NCBI GenBank assembly: GCA_963719415.1
Contig: OY970383.1
Location: 124,001-188,000 of the forward strand
DNA from: JAPLIS01 sp963719415
Lineage (GTDB): Bacteria; Babelota; Babeliae; Babelales; Vermiphilaceae
Direction of reading: 5' to 3'
Length of the DNA stretch: 64,000 nt
Below, in pieces: positions 8,239-17,482 of the stretch. Position numbers and translations under genes: made by a program. Position 1 is the stretch's first letter. Each line of letters starts with the position of its first letter. Under the pieces are notes generated by a model. The model was not told the DNA's origin and did not search any database. It worked only from the letters and a program-made list of their open reading frames with translations.

Positions 8239-9318
8239 TTACATATCTTTTGAATATAAAGTCATATTTATTGTTGAAAAAGTAAGGCGTCTTTGCGATA
8301 ACATTTCAGGAGAAATGGTTAAACAGAGTCTTGAAAACATACGCCAAAAAGTTTCTTGTCTTTTTGCATAGTTTCGAGTTTTTTGCTTAATAGCTGCAAG
8401 TGTGCGAATACGATTATAGCCTTGTTCTGTTCCGCTTAGGGCCAAAAATTCAAATAATTCTGTATATCCTATTATTTTCTTTTTTTTAATAAATTCATAC
8501 CAGGCGGTGTTGCGAAGAGATTCAATTTCAGCCAACCACCCTTCATTCATCATATAATCGACTCTTTCATTGATTCGATTATATAAATCTTTTCTTTCTC
8601 TTGTTAGAAAAACAATATCAGCTTCTGCTATAGGATTAAAAATAGGTTTAAATTCTGAGGGTTTTTTATTTGTCTTAAGCCAAATAGTCAATGCGCGTTT
8701 TATTCTATATATATCATGCGGATCTATTTCTGCTGCTCGTATTGGGTCGATAGAAAAAAGCTCTTGCCATAGGTTTTTTTTAAAAGAATCAGCATTATTA
8801 TCTAAATCTAAACTATTATCATCTAAAGCATTATTTAAAACATTAGAAATCGATTGCTTATGATCGAGTGATTGTTCGCAGTCTTGATCGAGATTATTAT
8901 CTACGTTATTATCTAAGCTATTAATAGTTGGCGGAAAAAAAAGTGATTTTAAATAAAAGCCAGATCCCCCGACAAGAATAGGCACATTCCCTCTTTTTTT
9001 TATAGCATCGATCAGATCAATGCACATAAGGCGGTATTCGGTAACAGAAAAATTTCTTGGCTCATGGAGTACGTCAAAACCATGATGGGGGATTTCACAG
9101 AATCTCCAATCAGGCTTTGCGGTACCAATGGTTAAGGGTAAGTATAGTTGCCCCACATCCATGTTGATAATTTCGCCCGATACTTTATGTGCTAAGTCTA
9201 TAGCGAAGTCTGTTTTTCCAACCCCTGTTGGCCCATATATAATTACAACAGAGCTTACCGTAGAGCTTTGGCTTCTATTAGCAAGAATAGAATGAGCAAG
9301 AATAGTTTGTGTAGTCAT
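8239..9318 (-). CDS. miaA: tRNA dimethylallyltransferase MiaA
   Basis: This 359-residue protein transfers a dimethylallyl group to A37 of tRNAs reading UNN codons. Motifs present: P-loop GPTGVGKTDFA (res. about 30-40), the substrate segment INMDVGQLYLPLTIGTAKP, ILVGGSGFYLKSLFF, DPHDIYRIKRALTIW and IGYTELFEFL. An Asp/Asn/Leu-rich insert of about 50 residues (about 131-181, units like SLDNNVDNNLDQD) interrupts the variable part after the PPTIN segment and makes the protein longer than the usual ~300-320. The insert keeps the reading frame and both flanks are conserved, so the enzyme is probably active. Confidence 0.93.
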   Translation of the reverse strand: MTTQTILAHSILANRSQSSTVSSVVIIYGPTGVGKTDFAIDLAHKVSGEIINMDVGQLYLPLTIGTAKPDWRFCEIPHHGFDVLHEPRNFSVTEYRLMCIDLIDAIKKRGNVPILVGGSGFYLKSLFFPPTINSLDNNVDNNLDQDCEQSLDHKQSISNVLNNALDDNSLDLDNNADSFKKNLWQELFSIDPIRAAEIDPHDIYRIKRALTIWLKTNKKPSEFKPIFNPIAEADIVFLTRERKDLYNRINERVDYMMNEGWLAEIESLRNTAWYEFIKKKKIIGYTELFEFLALSGTEQGYNRIRTLAAIKQKTRNYAKRQETFWRMFSRLCLTISPEMLSQRRLTFSTINMTLYSKDM

Positions 9319-9365
9319 AAATCAATCATAAAATATATAATAAAAAAATCAAACAGATAAAACCC

Positions 9366-9428
9366 AATAATATTATAATAAAAACAGCTAAAAAGAGTCT
9401 TTTTAGCTGTTTTTATTATAATATTATT
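9366..9428 (-). terminator. Long perfect palindrome, bidirectional terminator
   Basis: A 31-bp left arm (9366-9396) is perfectly complementary to the right arm (9398-9428) around a single G. The core is AAACAGCTAAAAAGA and its complement, flanked by AT-only arms that supply U-runs on both strands. It separates carD from the downstream miaA gene. Confidence 0.85.
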
Positions 9429-9468
9429 TTTTATAAAATTCTATTTTTAATCATGCTTTAACCATACC

Positions 9469-10005
9469 TTAATAAATATGTGTTAATTCATTTTTTTTTG
9501 CTATTCTTCCCTGTGGCAATAACTTTCTAATAAGTAAAATAGTATCTTGTTCTGTCATATTATTAATTAAAGAAATTTCTTCAACTAATAACGCTTCTGT
9601 CTGTTGCAACAAGGCCCGCTCCCCAAAGGAGAGTTCTTTTTGTAGACTTATATATTGCAGATCTCTATAGATTTCACCAATTTCAACTAAATCTCCTCGT
9701 CGTAACTTAGCTTGGTATTCCTTGTTTCTTTTATTCCAATTCGACATTGACATGTCATGAATTAATAGAGTATCAAACGGCAAGGATAGCATTTGAAAAA
9801 TAACTTCTATGCATTCTTTAGAGCTAAGCTTACGAATACCTATGGATTTTTCGTTGTCTATAGGTATTAAAATAATCATATCTTTGTTTAGGAATTTTAA
9901 TTCAAAAAAATATTTTATAGTGCCAGCTATTTTTTTTTCAACGACTCGGTTGATATGCGCCACACCATGACCAGGATAAATTACTTTTTCGCTTCGAGAA
10001 AACAT
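9469..10005 (-). CDS. carD: CarD/CdnL-type transcription regulator
   Basis: The product (178 residues from the ATG at 10005) begins MFSRSEKVIYPGHGVAHI, the CarD N-terminal RNA-polymerase-interacting (RID/Tudor-like) domain, followed by a helical C-terminal DNA-binding domain with KELSFGERALLQQTEALLVEE. CarD proteins bind the RNAP β subunit and stabilise open complexes, notably at rRNA promoters. I chose the ATG at 10005 because an AGGGGA Shine-Dalgarno lies just upstream; a longer reading from TTG at 10023 would bury that site. The gene is monocistronic, ending at the strong palindrome. Confidence 0.9.
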   Translation of the reverse strand: MFSRSEKVIYPGHGVAHINRVVEKKIAGTIKYFFELKFLNKDMIILIPIDNEKSIGIRKLSSKECIEVIFQMLSLPFDTLLIHDMSMSNWNKRNKEYQAKLRRGDLVEIGEIYRDLQYISLQKELSFGERALLQQTEALLVEEISLINNMTEQDTILLIRKLLPQGRIAKKNELTHIY

Positions 10006-10066
10006 ACTTCCCCTTTCATTCAAAAGGAAAGCTTTTACTCATTGCATTAGAAGAATAGCATAGTTT

Positions 10067-10819
10067 TTATTTTTTTGTAAGAGATGCTATACCTTTTTTT
10101 AATCTTTTTTCTATATCAGTAAAACCGAGATAGTCGGCATACTCAAGCGGGTTCATGTTTTGTTTTTTATTTTTTAAATTAAAATCAATATCTTTACCAA
10201 ACAACCGTAAAAGCATTCTAACGCCATAATCTTCTTTGTTATTGACAGCCAAATGAAGTACGGTAGTTCCATTAATATCTTGTGCATTGATAGTTAGCTT
10301 ATTGCTATTTTCTGGTTTTTTATTTTCACTTTCCAGCAATAATTGCATTATTTCTCCACGGGTAGACAGATTAGCAATTTGCATAGCATGGTGCAATGTT
10401 GTTTCTTCTCGTTTGTTACGTATAGAAGCATCTGCGCCCGATTCTAATAGAAACTTTATAACAGGTATCATTTTAGGAAAGTTTGCATTGTAGCAGGCAA
10501 TAAGAAGTGCCGTATCGCCAGTATAATCATAGGCTTGCCTATTTATATCCGCTCCCGCTTCTACAAAAGCTTTCACAATGTCCAAATCCATAGAGCCAAC
10601 AGCTTGCATAAGTCCTGTTTTGCCCGTATAGCTATAAGAATCAAGATCAATTTTTTTTGTTTTTATTTCATTAATTATATCTTTCTGACTTTGCAAAAAG
10701 TTAAACCAATCTTGCGCCCAAAACTTTGGTGTTCGTAAAAAAAAGTAAAAACAGAAGAGGCTAAGTTTAAGACAAAGCGCAAACAACATAAGCCATTTTA
10801 TTTTTGGTTTCATTCTCAC
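10067..10819 (-). CDS. Ankyrin-repeat protein with N-terminal membrane anchor or signal
   Basis: This 250-residue protein has a hydrophobic N-terminus (res. about 9-27) and four to five ankyrin repeats (about 55-235). Repeat signatures include TGKTGLMQAVGSMDLDIVKAFVEAGADINRQ, TALLIACYN, LLESGADASIRNKREETTLHHAM and NGTTVLHLAVNNKEDYGVRMLLR. Ankyrin stacks mediate protein-protein contacts and are abundant in bacteria living in eukaryotic cells. The annotated start is GTG (10819), five nt after a GGGGG motif; ATG at 10813 is an alternative. Partner and destination (membrane-held or secreted) are unknown. Confidence 0.85.
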   Translation of the reverse strand: MRMKPKIKWLMLFALCLKLSLFCFYFFLRTPKFWAQDWFNFLQSQKDIINEIKTKKIDLDSYSYTGKTGLMQAVGSMDLDIVKAFVEAGADINRQAYDYTGDTALLIACYNANFPKMIPVIKFLLESGADASIRNKREETTLHHAMQIANLSTRGEIMQLLLESENKKPENSNKLTINAQDINGTTVLHLAVNNKEDYGVRMLLRLFGKDIDFNLKNKKQNMNPLEYADYLGFTDIEKRLKKGIASLTKK

Positions 10820-10942
10820 AAAAGCCCCCTTTTAACAAAAACTTTAATTATACCAAAAAATCTAACTAAAAAGCGTTTAAAAAAAATATAAATAAGCATA
10901 ACTAAAAACCAGAAATAGGAACAAGTAAAAAGACCTGTAGTC

Positions 10943-11008
10943 GAAGAAGGAGCCCCTCCCATCGGGCTCGGGGCACCGGAGGGAGGGGCTCTGAGCGAGA
11001 CGGAAGAA
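10943..11008. repeat. GC-rich palindromic element
   Basis: GAGCCCCTCCC (10950-10960) pairs perfectly with GGGAGGGGCTC (10981-10991) around a 20-nt GC-rich loop. GAAGAA flanks the block at 10943 and 11003. Its GC content contrasts sharply with the surrounding AT-rich spacer. It looks like a REP- or MITE-like insertion or a structured RNA. The hydrophobic ORFs that cross it on the minus strand are not convincing genes. Confidence 0.6.
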
Positions 11009-11099
11009 AAAATAAAAACATAAAAAAACATAAAAAAAGAAAACAATGAGACAAAACGGGCAAAAAACAGACTAACAAAAACAGCAACAGGGAGCAATT

Positions 11100-11225
11100 A
11101 TGCGACAAACAGAGACAGTTAAGAATAACAAAGTGCCAAAAGTTAAGCTGCTCAAAGCTCGAACTGGAATCGCACAAAAGCAATTCTTAAAAATCTACCT
11201 AACAAAATATGAGTCGAGCCGCTAA
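11100..11225 (+). CDS. Possible small basic peptide
   Basis: A 41-codon ORF (starting MRQTETVKNNK, ending TKYESSR) has a good AGGGAG ribosome site 5 nt before ATG and lies between the GC-rich element and the dnaK promoter. It is Lys/Arg-rich and has no recognisable domain. It could equally be a chance ORF or a remnant carried with the GC-rich element. Confidence 0.3.
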   Translation: MRQTETVKNNKVPKVKLLKARTGIAQKQFLKIYLTKYESSR

Positions 11226-11256
11226 GATTGTTTTAGTCTATTTTTAACATTTTATA

Positions 11257-11286
11257 TTGACATTATGTTCGTTTTGAGCTTATACT
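11257..11286 (+). promoter_or_regulatory. Sigma-70-type promoter of dnaK
   Basis: TTGACA (11257-11262) and TATACT (11281-11286) are separated by 18 nt, about 70 nt before the dnaK start. This is the best-formed promoter in the window. I could not find a convincing CIRCE repeat, and only weak half-sites resembling HAIR (TTTTGAGC inside the spacer), although an HspR-like gene is present at 22.4 kb. Confidence 0.75.
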
Positions 11287-11356
11287 TTATAATAACATAA
11301 AGAATTTTTTGTTATTATTTACTAAACTGTTTATCACAAAATTAAAGGATATAATT

Positions 11357-13252
11357 ATGGCTAAAAAAATTATAGGAATCGATTTAGGAACAACCAACTC
11401 GGTTGTAGCTTTCATGGAAGGCGGAGTTGCAAAAATTATTCCTAATAAAGAAGGAAACAACACTACCCCTTCCGTATTTGCTATCACCAAAGATGGCAAA
11501 AGACTAGTAGGCACCCTGGCCAAAAGGCAAGCGGTAACCAATCCAGAAAATACTATTTACTCTGCAAAACGTTTTATTGGGCATAAATTTGAAGAAGTAG
11601 CTAATCAAATACAAGACTATCCCTATAAAATAGTAAAAAGATCAAACGGAGACGTATCTATCGTGGTTCAGGGACAAGAGTTTTCTCCACAAGAAATCTC
11701 AGCTGCCATATTGGCCCATTTAAAACAAGTCGCAGAAGATTTTCTTGGTCAACCAGTAACAGAAGCAGTAATTACGGTCCCTGCTTATTTCAATGATTCA
11801 CAAAGACAAGCCACAAAAGACGCTGGCAAAATCGCTGGCTTAGAAGTTAAACGTATTATCAATGAACCAACTGCAGCTGCTTTGGCCTATGGAGCAGACA
11901 AGAAAAAAAATGGTCAAATTGCCGTATTTGATTTCGGTGGCGGTACATTTGATATATCTATATTAGACATAAACGATGGCGTTATCGAAGTAAAGTCAAC
12001 AAATGGCGATACTCGATTAGGTGGAGACGATATAGATACTCTCTTGGTAAACTATCTCATAGACACCTTTAACAAAGAACAGGGAATTAATTTAAAAGCT
12101 GATAAAATGGCTTTACAGCGCCTCAAAGAAGCAGCAGAAAAAGCTAAACAAGAATTATCTACTCTCGTTGAAACAGAGATCAATTTACCTTATATTACCG
12201 CCGATGCAACCGGACCAAAACATCTTTCTATTAAAATATCACGTGCAAAATTAGAATCATTATGTAGTGATATTTTCAAACGACTTTTGGAGCCGTGCAA
12301 GAGAGCATTATCGGACGCTAAAGTGTCTACACAAGATATCTCAGAAGTAATCTTAGTCGGTGGTTCTACGCGAATCCCTAAAGTTCAAGAGCTGGTAAAA
12401 GAATTTTTTGGCAAAGAACCAAACAGATCAGTAAATCCTGATGAAGTAGTAGCTATTGGTGCCGCTATTCAAGGCGGCGTGCTTGCTGGGGACGTAACTG
12501 ATGTTCTTCTTCTTGATGTTACACCTCTTTCTTTGGGCATTGAAACAATGGGTGGCATAACTACACGTCTTATTGAACGCAATACGACTATCCCAACTAA
12601 AAAATCACAAGTATTTAGCACCGCTGAAAATAATCAGACAGCTGTTGATATCCGTGTAACACAAGGTGAGCGTGAATTTGCAAAAGATAATAAAACATTA
12701 GGACAGTTCCGCCTAGAAGGAATTCCTGCTGCGCCACGAGGAGTACCTCAAATCGAAGTAACCTTTGATATCGACGCTAATGGCATTGTAAATGTTTCTG
12801 CAAAAGATAAAGGTACCGGCAAAGAACAACATATCACTATTTCTAATAGTGGCGGACTTGATGCTAAAGAAATAGAACGCATGGTACAAGAAGCAAAAGA
12901 TAACGAAGAAAAAGATAAAAAAGAACGCGAAGCTATCGAAAAAAGAAATAAGCTTGATAGCGTCATTCTTGAAATAGAAAAAACAATACAGGAAAACCGA
13001 GATAAGCTGGATGCTGCTGATGTCCAAAAAGCAGAAGAAGCGATTGAAAAAGCGAAAACTGTTCTAAAAGAAAAAGAAAATGATACTGAAGAACTAAACA
13101 AAGCAACAGAAGAACTTTTCCAAGCTTCACACAAAATTGCAGAATTTATGTATAAGCAAAAAGAAGGCGCTCAAGATAACGCTCAGCAACCTGATGCTAA
13201 ATCTGAAACTGGCGATACTGAAGAACCGATAGACGCTGATATTAATGAGTAA
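11357..13252 (+). CDS. dnaK: Chaperone protein DnaK (Hsp70)
   Basis: The product (631 residues) is a full DnaK. The ATPase domain starts IIGIDLGTTNSVVA and contains AYFNDSQRQATKDAGKIAGL, IFDFGGGTFD-type phosphate loop (VFDFGGGTFDISIL) and VGGSTRIPKVQ. The substrate-binding domain follows (about 385-500), then the helical lid and an Asp/Glu-rich tail. I place the start at ATG 11357, with AAAGGA 7 nt upstream and MAKKIIGIDLG as the normal N-terminus; the reading frame is open further upstream but without support. It is monocistronic, with a strong terminator after it. DnaJ and GrpE are not in the window. Confidence 0.98.
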   Translation: MAKKIIGIDLGTTNSVVAFMEGGVAKIIPNKEGNNTTPSVFAITKDGKRLVGTLAKRQAVTNPENTIYSAKRFIGHKFEEVANQIQDYPYKIVKRSNGDVSIVVQGQEFSPQEISAAILAHLKQVAEDFLGQPVTEAVITVPAYFNDSQRQATKDAGKIAGLEVKRIINEPTAAALAYGADKKKNGQIAVFDFGGGTFDISILDINDGVIEVKSTNGDTRLGGDDIDTLLVNYLIDTFNKEQGINLKADKMALQRLKEAAEKAKQELSTLVETEINLPYITADATGPKHLSIKISRAKLESLCSDIFKRLLEPCKRALSDAKVSTQDISEVILVGGSTRIPKVQELVKEFFGKEPNRSVNPDEVVAIGAAIQGGVLAGDVTDVLLLDVTPLSLGIETMGGITTRLIERNTTIPTKKSQVFSTAENNQTAVDIRVTQGEREFAKDNKTLGQFRLEGIPAAPRGVPQIEVTFDIDANGIVNVSAKDKGTGKEQHITISNSGGLDAKEIERMVQEAKDNEEKDKKEREAIEKRNKLDSVILEIEKTIQENRDKLDAADVQKAEEAIEKAKTVLKEKENDTEELNKATEELFQASHKIAEFMYKQKEGAQDNAQQPDAKSETGDTEEPIDADINE

Positions 13253-13308
13253 AATTATTTTTATAATTACATCATAATTTATGATTATAGTTAAAAAAAT
13301 AAAAAACG

Positions 13309-13347
13309 AACGAAAAGAAGGGAGACTAAATCTCCCTTCTTTTCGTT
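13309..13347 (+). terminator. Terminator of dnaK
   Basis: A 17-bp perfect stem, AACGAAAAGAAGGGAGA, and its complement enclose the loop CTAAA. The stem's 3' side is T-rich. It lies about 55 nt after the dnaK stop and may also serve the convergent gene ending at 13416. Confidence 0.9.
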
Positions 13348-13415
13348 AAATAACACATACATAACAAAAATAAAATATTCTATAGCTTTACCCTGCTCTA
13401 TAGAGCAAAACTCAA

Positions 13416-13652
13416 TTAATCTATATGAGTTCTATTAATGGTTTCGTGCGTATCTTCATGGCATCCACAACCCATATAAAAAAATAGAACCAAACTCAAA
13501 ACACCAATAAGTCCAACAACAACACCAACAGGCGTCACAAGATTAAGAGGCAATAGTGAAAATGCATTAAAATTAAACAGAGCAGTAGTCCCAACGTTAA
13601 TAGCCACAAGCGCAATAACTAAAAAAAACACTTTACCCAATATATGCATCAT
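13416..13652 (-). CDS. DUF378-like small membrane protein
   Basis: This 78-residue protein has two hydrophobic helices (res. about 6-26 and 40-62), with NVGTTALFNFNAF between them, resembling the LNWGLVGLFNFN signature of DUF378 proteins. A short polar tail with GCGCHEDTHETINRTH follows; the Cys/His cluster could bind metal, but that is only a suggestion. The function of DUF378 proteins is unknown. Two ATGs open the gene (13652, 13649), preceded by an AGGAGAG ribosome site. Confidence 0.65.
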   Translation of the reverse strand: MMHILGKVFFLVIALVAINVGTTALFNFNAFSLLPLNLVTPVGVVVGLIGVLSLVLFFYMGCGCHEDTHETINRTHID

Positions 13653-14019
13653 AATACTCTCCTTTATACCGCTAAAAATAGTATTTTAATAAAAACTGAC
13701 TCTCATCTGTTCTTAACATATCAATACTATAAATACAATAGTTTTTTTGCATAAAAGTTTATTACTCTCTATTATCCTATCACCACCTTTATTATTCACA
13801 TACTTTACCATTAAACCACACAAACTCTATTGTCTCATTTTGTAAGTTTAACAAAAAAGCCTCTTTAGTCGCATGATTTTTGCCTTAAAATCTATCTACA
13901 TAAAAAACGCTATCCATAATTGAAAAAAAGATTATTTTGCCCCAAACTAAAATAATTATTATTATAATAATATCTATATCTATAATTACTTATACCTATT
14001 AAGAAAGACTTATACATTT
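13653..14019. other. Divergent intergenic region, no gene seen
   Basis: 367 bp of AT-rich sequence between the DUF378-like gene and ychF, which diverge. It should carry promoters for both. A TATAAT string lies at 13973-13978, about 45 nt before ychF, without a good -35 box. No ORF or stable hairpin stands out. Confidence 0.5.
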
Positions 14020-15126
14020 ATGGGCATCAAAGCCGGCCTTGTAGGCCTTCCTAACGTGGGAAAATCAACTCTTTTTAATGCTCTTACCAAATCAAGCGTT
14101 CCTGCAGAAAATTATCCTTTTTGCACCATCGATCCTCATGTAGCTATAACCGAAGTCCCCGATGAGCGTATTTTGAAACTACAACAAATATATGCTTCAG
14201 AAAAACAGATTCCTGCTACGGTAACTTTTGTAGATATCGCAGGATTAGTTAAAGGTGCAGCAGCTGGAGAAGGATTAGGAAACCAATTTTTAAGCCATAT
14301 CAGAGAAGTAGATCTTATTTTGCATGTATTGCGCTGCTTTGAAAATCCTGATATCGTACATACACAAGAAGCAGTCGATCCTATAGCCGACTATGAAACT
14401 ATAGTTGCAGAACTCATGCTCAAAGACCTAGAATCAGTAGAAAAACGCCTAAGCCGCTTTGAAAGAGAAATAAAAGTCGCAAAAACAGGCGCTGAAAAAA
14501 AAACATTGGAAGATGAGCGCTCTTTACTACAAACAGTAGACAAACTACTCAATACGGGCAATGCTGACGCTATCAAACAAGCTATCGAACAATCACCCAC
14601 TACAACCATACCTCTTTTGAGCGCAAAGAAATATCTTATCATTGCCAATATCGCAGAAGATGAGCTCGATTCTTACGAAAAAAATCCCGGCTATCAAGCA
14701 CTCATAAAAAAATTTGGCAAAGAATGCGTTATTCCCGTATCGGCAAAAATAGAATATGAGCTCGCACAACTCGAGCCAGAAGAAGCACAAGAAATGATGA
14801 GCATGCTTGATATTAAGGAATGCAGCCTTGATACCATCATCCGTCAAACATACGAACACCTTGGCCTGATCACCTTTTTTACGTGCGGCCCAAGAGAGAT
14901 TCATGCTTGGCCTATTAAAAAAGGAATGTCTGCTCGTGCCGCAGCTGGCGAAATACATTCTGATCTAGAACGAGGATTCATTAAAGCTGATATTTTTAAC
15001 TATCAAGATCTCATGCTTGCCGCTGGCAGCATACAAAAACTTAAAGAGACAGGCAAAATACGTTCAGAAGGACAAGATTATACCATGCAAGATGGCGATA
15101 TTGTTCTTATAAAATTTAACATATAG
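14020..15126 (+). CDS. ychF: Ribosome-binding ATPase YchF
   Basis: This 368-residue protein is a typical YchF/OLA1. The G domain has GLVGLPNVGKSTLFNALT (res. about 6-23), NYPFCTIDPHVA, and DIAGLVKGAAAGEGLGNQFLSHIREVD; the NxKD position is altered, as expected for this ATP-preferring family (NIAEDE). A coiled-coil insertion follows (about 125-165) and a C-terminal TGS domain ends with YTMQDGDIVLIKFNI. YchF binds the 70S ribosome and influences stress responses. It is monocistronic, followed by a terminator hairpin. Confidence 0.96.
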   Translation: MGIKAGLVGLPNVGKSTLFNALTKSSVPAENYPFCTIDPHVAITEVPDERILKLQQIYASEKQIPATVTFVDIAGLVKGAAAGEGLGNQFLSHIREVDLILHVLRCFENPDIVHTQEAVDPIADYETIVAELMLKDLESVEKRLSRFEREIKVAKTGAEKKTLEDERSLLQTVDKLLNTGNADAIKQAIEQSPTTTIPLLSAKKYLIIANIAEDELDSYEKNPGYQALIKKFGKECVIPVSAKIEYELAQLEPEEAQEMMSMLDIKECSLDTIIRQTYEHLGLITFFTCGPREIHAWPIKKGMSARAAAGEIHSDLERGFIKADIFNYQDLMLAAGSIQKLKETGKIRSEGQDYTMQDGDIVLIKFNI

Positions 15127-15170
15127 CATATTAGTCAATATACATGATCGTTTTTCAAAAATAATTATAC

Positions 15171-15213
15171 TTTTGGTTAGATATTTTGCTAAAATAAAAA
15201 TATCTAACCAAAA
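15171..15213 (+). terminator. Terminator of ychF
   Basis: A 17-bp perfect stem (TTTTGGTTAGATATTTT, 15171-15187, with its complement at 15197-15213) surrounds a 9-nt loop. It ends the ychF transcript ahead of the GH1 gene. Confidence 0.8.
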
Positions 15214-15253
15214 TATTGTTTTTATATAGTTTTTAAAAAAAAGAGAAATCATT

Positions 15254-16942
15254 ATGCAAGAAAAATCTATAGGTACCTATATCCATTACTTATTATTGGT
15301 CACTATTTTCTCTCTCTGGAGCAATCAAACGATCACCAGCGCAACCTGCGACATTTCTCCGGACAATAGCTCATACAATAACAACTCTCATGACCGTAAA
15401 TATATATACGAAGCATCTGAACTTGCATCTCACTATAAACAGTTCGTAGACGAATCTTTTCTCGTCGGCGCCTCTACATCCGAGCATCAATGCAGCAAAG
15501 AATGTACCCCGGAAATATGTGACTGGTCTCGATTTGCCCAACAACGCAACCTTAAGCAACCAACCGATCCCCAATATACTGCAGATTTTTGGAACAATTA
15601 TCCGACATACATAGACCAACTAAAAGATAAACTTAATATTAACGCTCTGCGTATTTCAATAGAATGGGCTCTTGTTCAGCCTCGTGATCCGAGTTCCCCA
15701 GATGACAACCCAATGAGCTCTTTTTACGATAGCTCTTTTGATAAAAAAGCGTTACAACACTATGCAGATATGATCGCTTATATGATAGAAAAAAATATTA
15801 CGCCCATTATCTGCTTTCACCATTATACAAGTCCTTGCTGGTTTGCCGATAAAGGTGGTTTTGAAACAATAGAAAACTGTTCTTATTTTAAAAATTATTG
15901 TCTGACTACTTACCAATATATTACTAAATATCTTACATCAAAACCGTCTCTATACCAAAAATGGCTCGATCTAGAAACGAACAATCGAGGTATATTATTG
16001 GCAACATTTAACTCTCCTGAAGGCGTTTCATTTAAGGGGTATCGTCAAGGCGAGGGGCCACCAAGTAATCCTGAAAAACAAGGGCTCTACTGGGTAACTC
16101 TTGTCTTACGAAACATGATGGAAGCTCACGTACAAGCATCCCTTACCATTAAAGCATATGCAAAAACAAAACCTGATATGCCTCAACCCAAAATTGGCTT
16201 TTTAAAAAATATAATCCAATTCGATCCTACGCCGAATCTTAATATTTTTACCAAAGCTATCACCGCCTTTGCCTGTTCTATTGCAAGAAAACTCAATGAT
16301 ACCAGCACCTATGATTTTTTTACCAAAGGGGTATTTAGCTCTGCAATACCATTCGTAACTGCCCCTGCTCACCACAATCCTGACGCACCAAAATCTCTTG
16401 ATTGGATAGGTCTTAACTATTACTCTAATACGCATATGAAGCTTTTTAGCCGCATAACACCCGATCCAAATGATCCTAATGCAACCGACAATACCACCTA
16501 TACCATCTACCCCTATGGCCTTTACCGGGCGCTCTGTGAAATATATGAAAAACTAGCAAAACCACTGAACATTCCTATTTATGTAACAGAAAATGGCGTT
16601 GCTACCAGCGATAGTGATAAAAAAAATCGTTTCTACAAAGAATATCTCCATGAATTGCTCAGGGCAATCAAGCATAAAATACCAGTAATGGGCTACTTCC
16701 CCTGGACAGCGTTTGATAATTATGAGTGGCCAAAAACCAACACAAGCAATCCTCTTCAGAGTGACAACCGGAAATATGGTCTCACTTATCCATCCGATGA
16801 CGGTAAAACACTGACTCCAAAAACTGGTGCGAGCTATTTTATAGATTGGGCCCGATCTCTTATCGACAAACAAACAATAGAACCCGAATTAATAGATCTT
16901 GAATTAGTAGAACCTGAGCCAATAGAATTAAAAATTGATTAA
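15254..16942 (+). CDS. Secreted family-1 glycoside hydrolase (β-glucosidase-like)
   Basis: This 562-residue protein has a signal-like N-terminus (hydrophobic res. 8-23) and a GH1 (β/α)8 barrel. Visible GH1 features: FLVGASTSEHQ (69-79), LRISIEWALVQP (132-143), ICFHHYTSPCW (186-196), DWIGLNYYS (383-391), the nucleophile motif YVTENGVA (E446) and the aglycone-side FPWTAFDNYEW. The acid/base motif TFNEP reads TFNSP (251-255), so the expected Glu is Ser; Glu256 follows two positions later. A short proline/glutamate repeat tail ends the protein. It may be a slow, altered or myrosinase-like enzyme. The nearby gene at 20543 is a more degenerate relative. Confidence 0.85.
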   Translation: MQEKSIGTYIHYLLLVTIFSLWSNQTITSATCDISPDNSSYNNNSHDRKYIYEASELASHYKQFVDESFLVGASTSEHQCSKECTPEICDWSRFAQQRNLKQPTDPQYTADFWNNYPTYIDQLKDKLNINALRISIEWALVQPRDPSSPDDNPMSSFYDSSFDKKALQHYADMIAYMIEKNITPIICFHHYTSPCWFADKGGFETIENCSYFKNYCLTTYQYITKYLTSKPSLYQKWLDLETNNRGILLATFNSPEGVSFKGYRQGEGPPSNPEKQGLYWVTLVLRNMMEAHVQASLTIKAYAKTKPDMPQPKIGFLKNIIQFDPTPNLNIFTKAITAFACSIARKLNDTSTYDFFTKGVFSSAIPFVTAPAHHNPDAPKSLDWIGLNYYSNTHMKLFSRITPDPNDPNATDNTTYTIYPYGLYRALCEIYEKLAKPLNIPIYVTENGVATSDSDKKNRFYKEYLHELLRAIKHKIPVMGYFPWTAFDNYEWPKTNTSNPLQSDNRKYGLTYPSDDGKTLTPKTGASYFIDWARSLIDKQTIEPELIDLELVEPEPIELKID

Positions 16943-17002
16943 TTACACACACATTTTTTTAGGCAAAAATTAACTCATAACATGTCAACTTTAATCGTAT
17001 AT

Positions 17003-17032
17003 TATTGCAAATTAGACTATTGCAAATTAGAC
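17003..17032. repeat. 15-bp tandem duplication
   Basis: TATTGCAAATTAGAC occurs twice without spacer (17003-17017, 17018-17032), about 55 nt before the small secreted-protein gene at 17086. It may fall in that gene's promoter region. Confidence 0.85.
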
Positions 17033-17085
17033 TATGGACTAATAAAAAATAAGACAGTCTAACCATTTTACTCAAGGAGAGTTTT

Positions 17086-17367
17086 ATGAAATTAGGTTTA
17101 ATTATGCTCTTTAGTTTCTGCTCTATCACAAGCCTCTACTCGGCTCATATAACTAATTTTACTGCTCGTACTGTTGCTGGTCGTACTAAATATCTTGCTG
17201 ATCTTGCCGCTAAACGAGCTGCTAAATATCCACCACAACATCCTCATAACTCTGCTACTTGCATGGCAGACAACATCGATGCTATTGTGAATGCAGAAGA
17301 AGCGGCTATCGCTGCTGAGCTTCCTGCCAATCTGGCTATCGCTCACGATGCTAAACCAACACAATAA
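17086..17367 (+). CDS. Small secreted alanine-rich protein, unknown
   Basis: The 93-residue product has a signal peptide (MKLGLIMLFSFCSITSLYSA, likely cut near residue 20). The rest is an Ala/Thr-rich, basic-then-acidic helical chain with RTVAGRTKYLADLAAKRAAKY. A strong AAGGAGAG ribosome site precedes ATG. No domain is recognised. Isolated position between GH1 and the DUF1328-like gene. Confidence 0.65.
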   Translation: MKLGLIMLFSFCSITSLYSAHITNFTARTVAGRTKYLADLAAKRAAKYPPQHPHNSATCMADNIDAIVNAEEAAIAAELPANLAIAHDAKPTQ

Positions 17368-17482
17368 AACTAAACAATCATATCAAGACTAAATAACCAT
17401 ATCTTGTATTTTTATAACCACCTTGTTTAATCTAAAAAATAGTACTTATCAATAACATATACTTTTTAAAGGAGATTCTTTT

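Noticed and set aside
10816..11183. Two overlapping hydrophobic ORFs on the minus strand across the GC-rich palindrome
   Set aside because: They have no good ribosome site, run through a palindrome in two frames, and read as low-complexity Phe/Ser/Leu sequence from AT-rich DNA.
11221..11356. HAIR or CIRCE operator upstream of dnaK
   Set aside because: Only half-site-like strings (TTTTGAGC) occur; no inverted repeat of the required spacing is visible.
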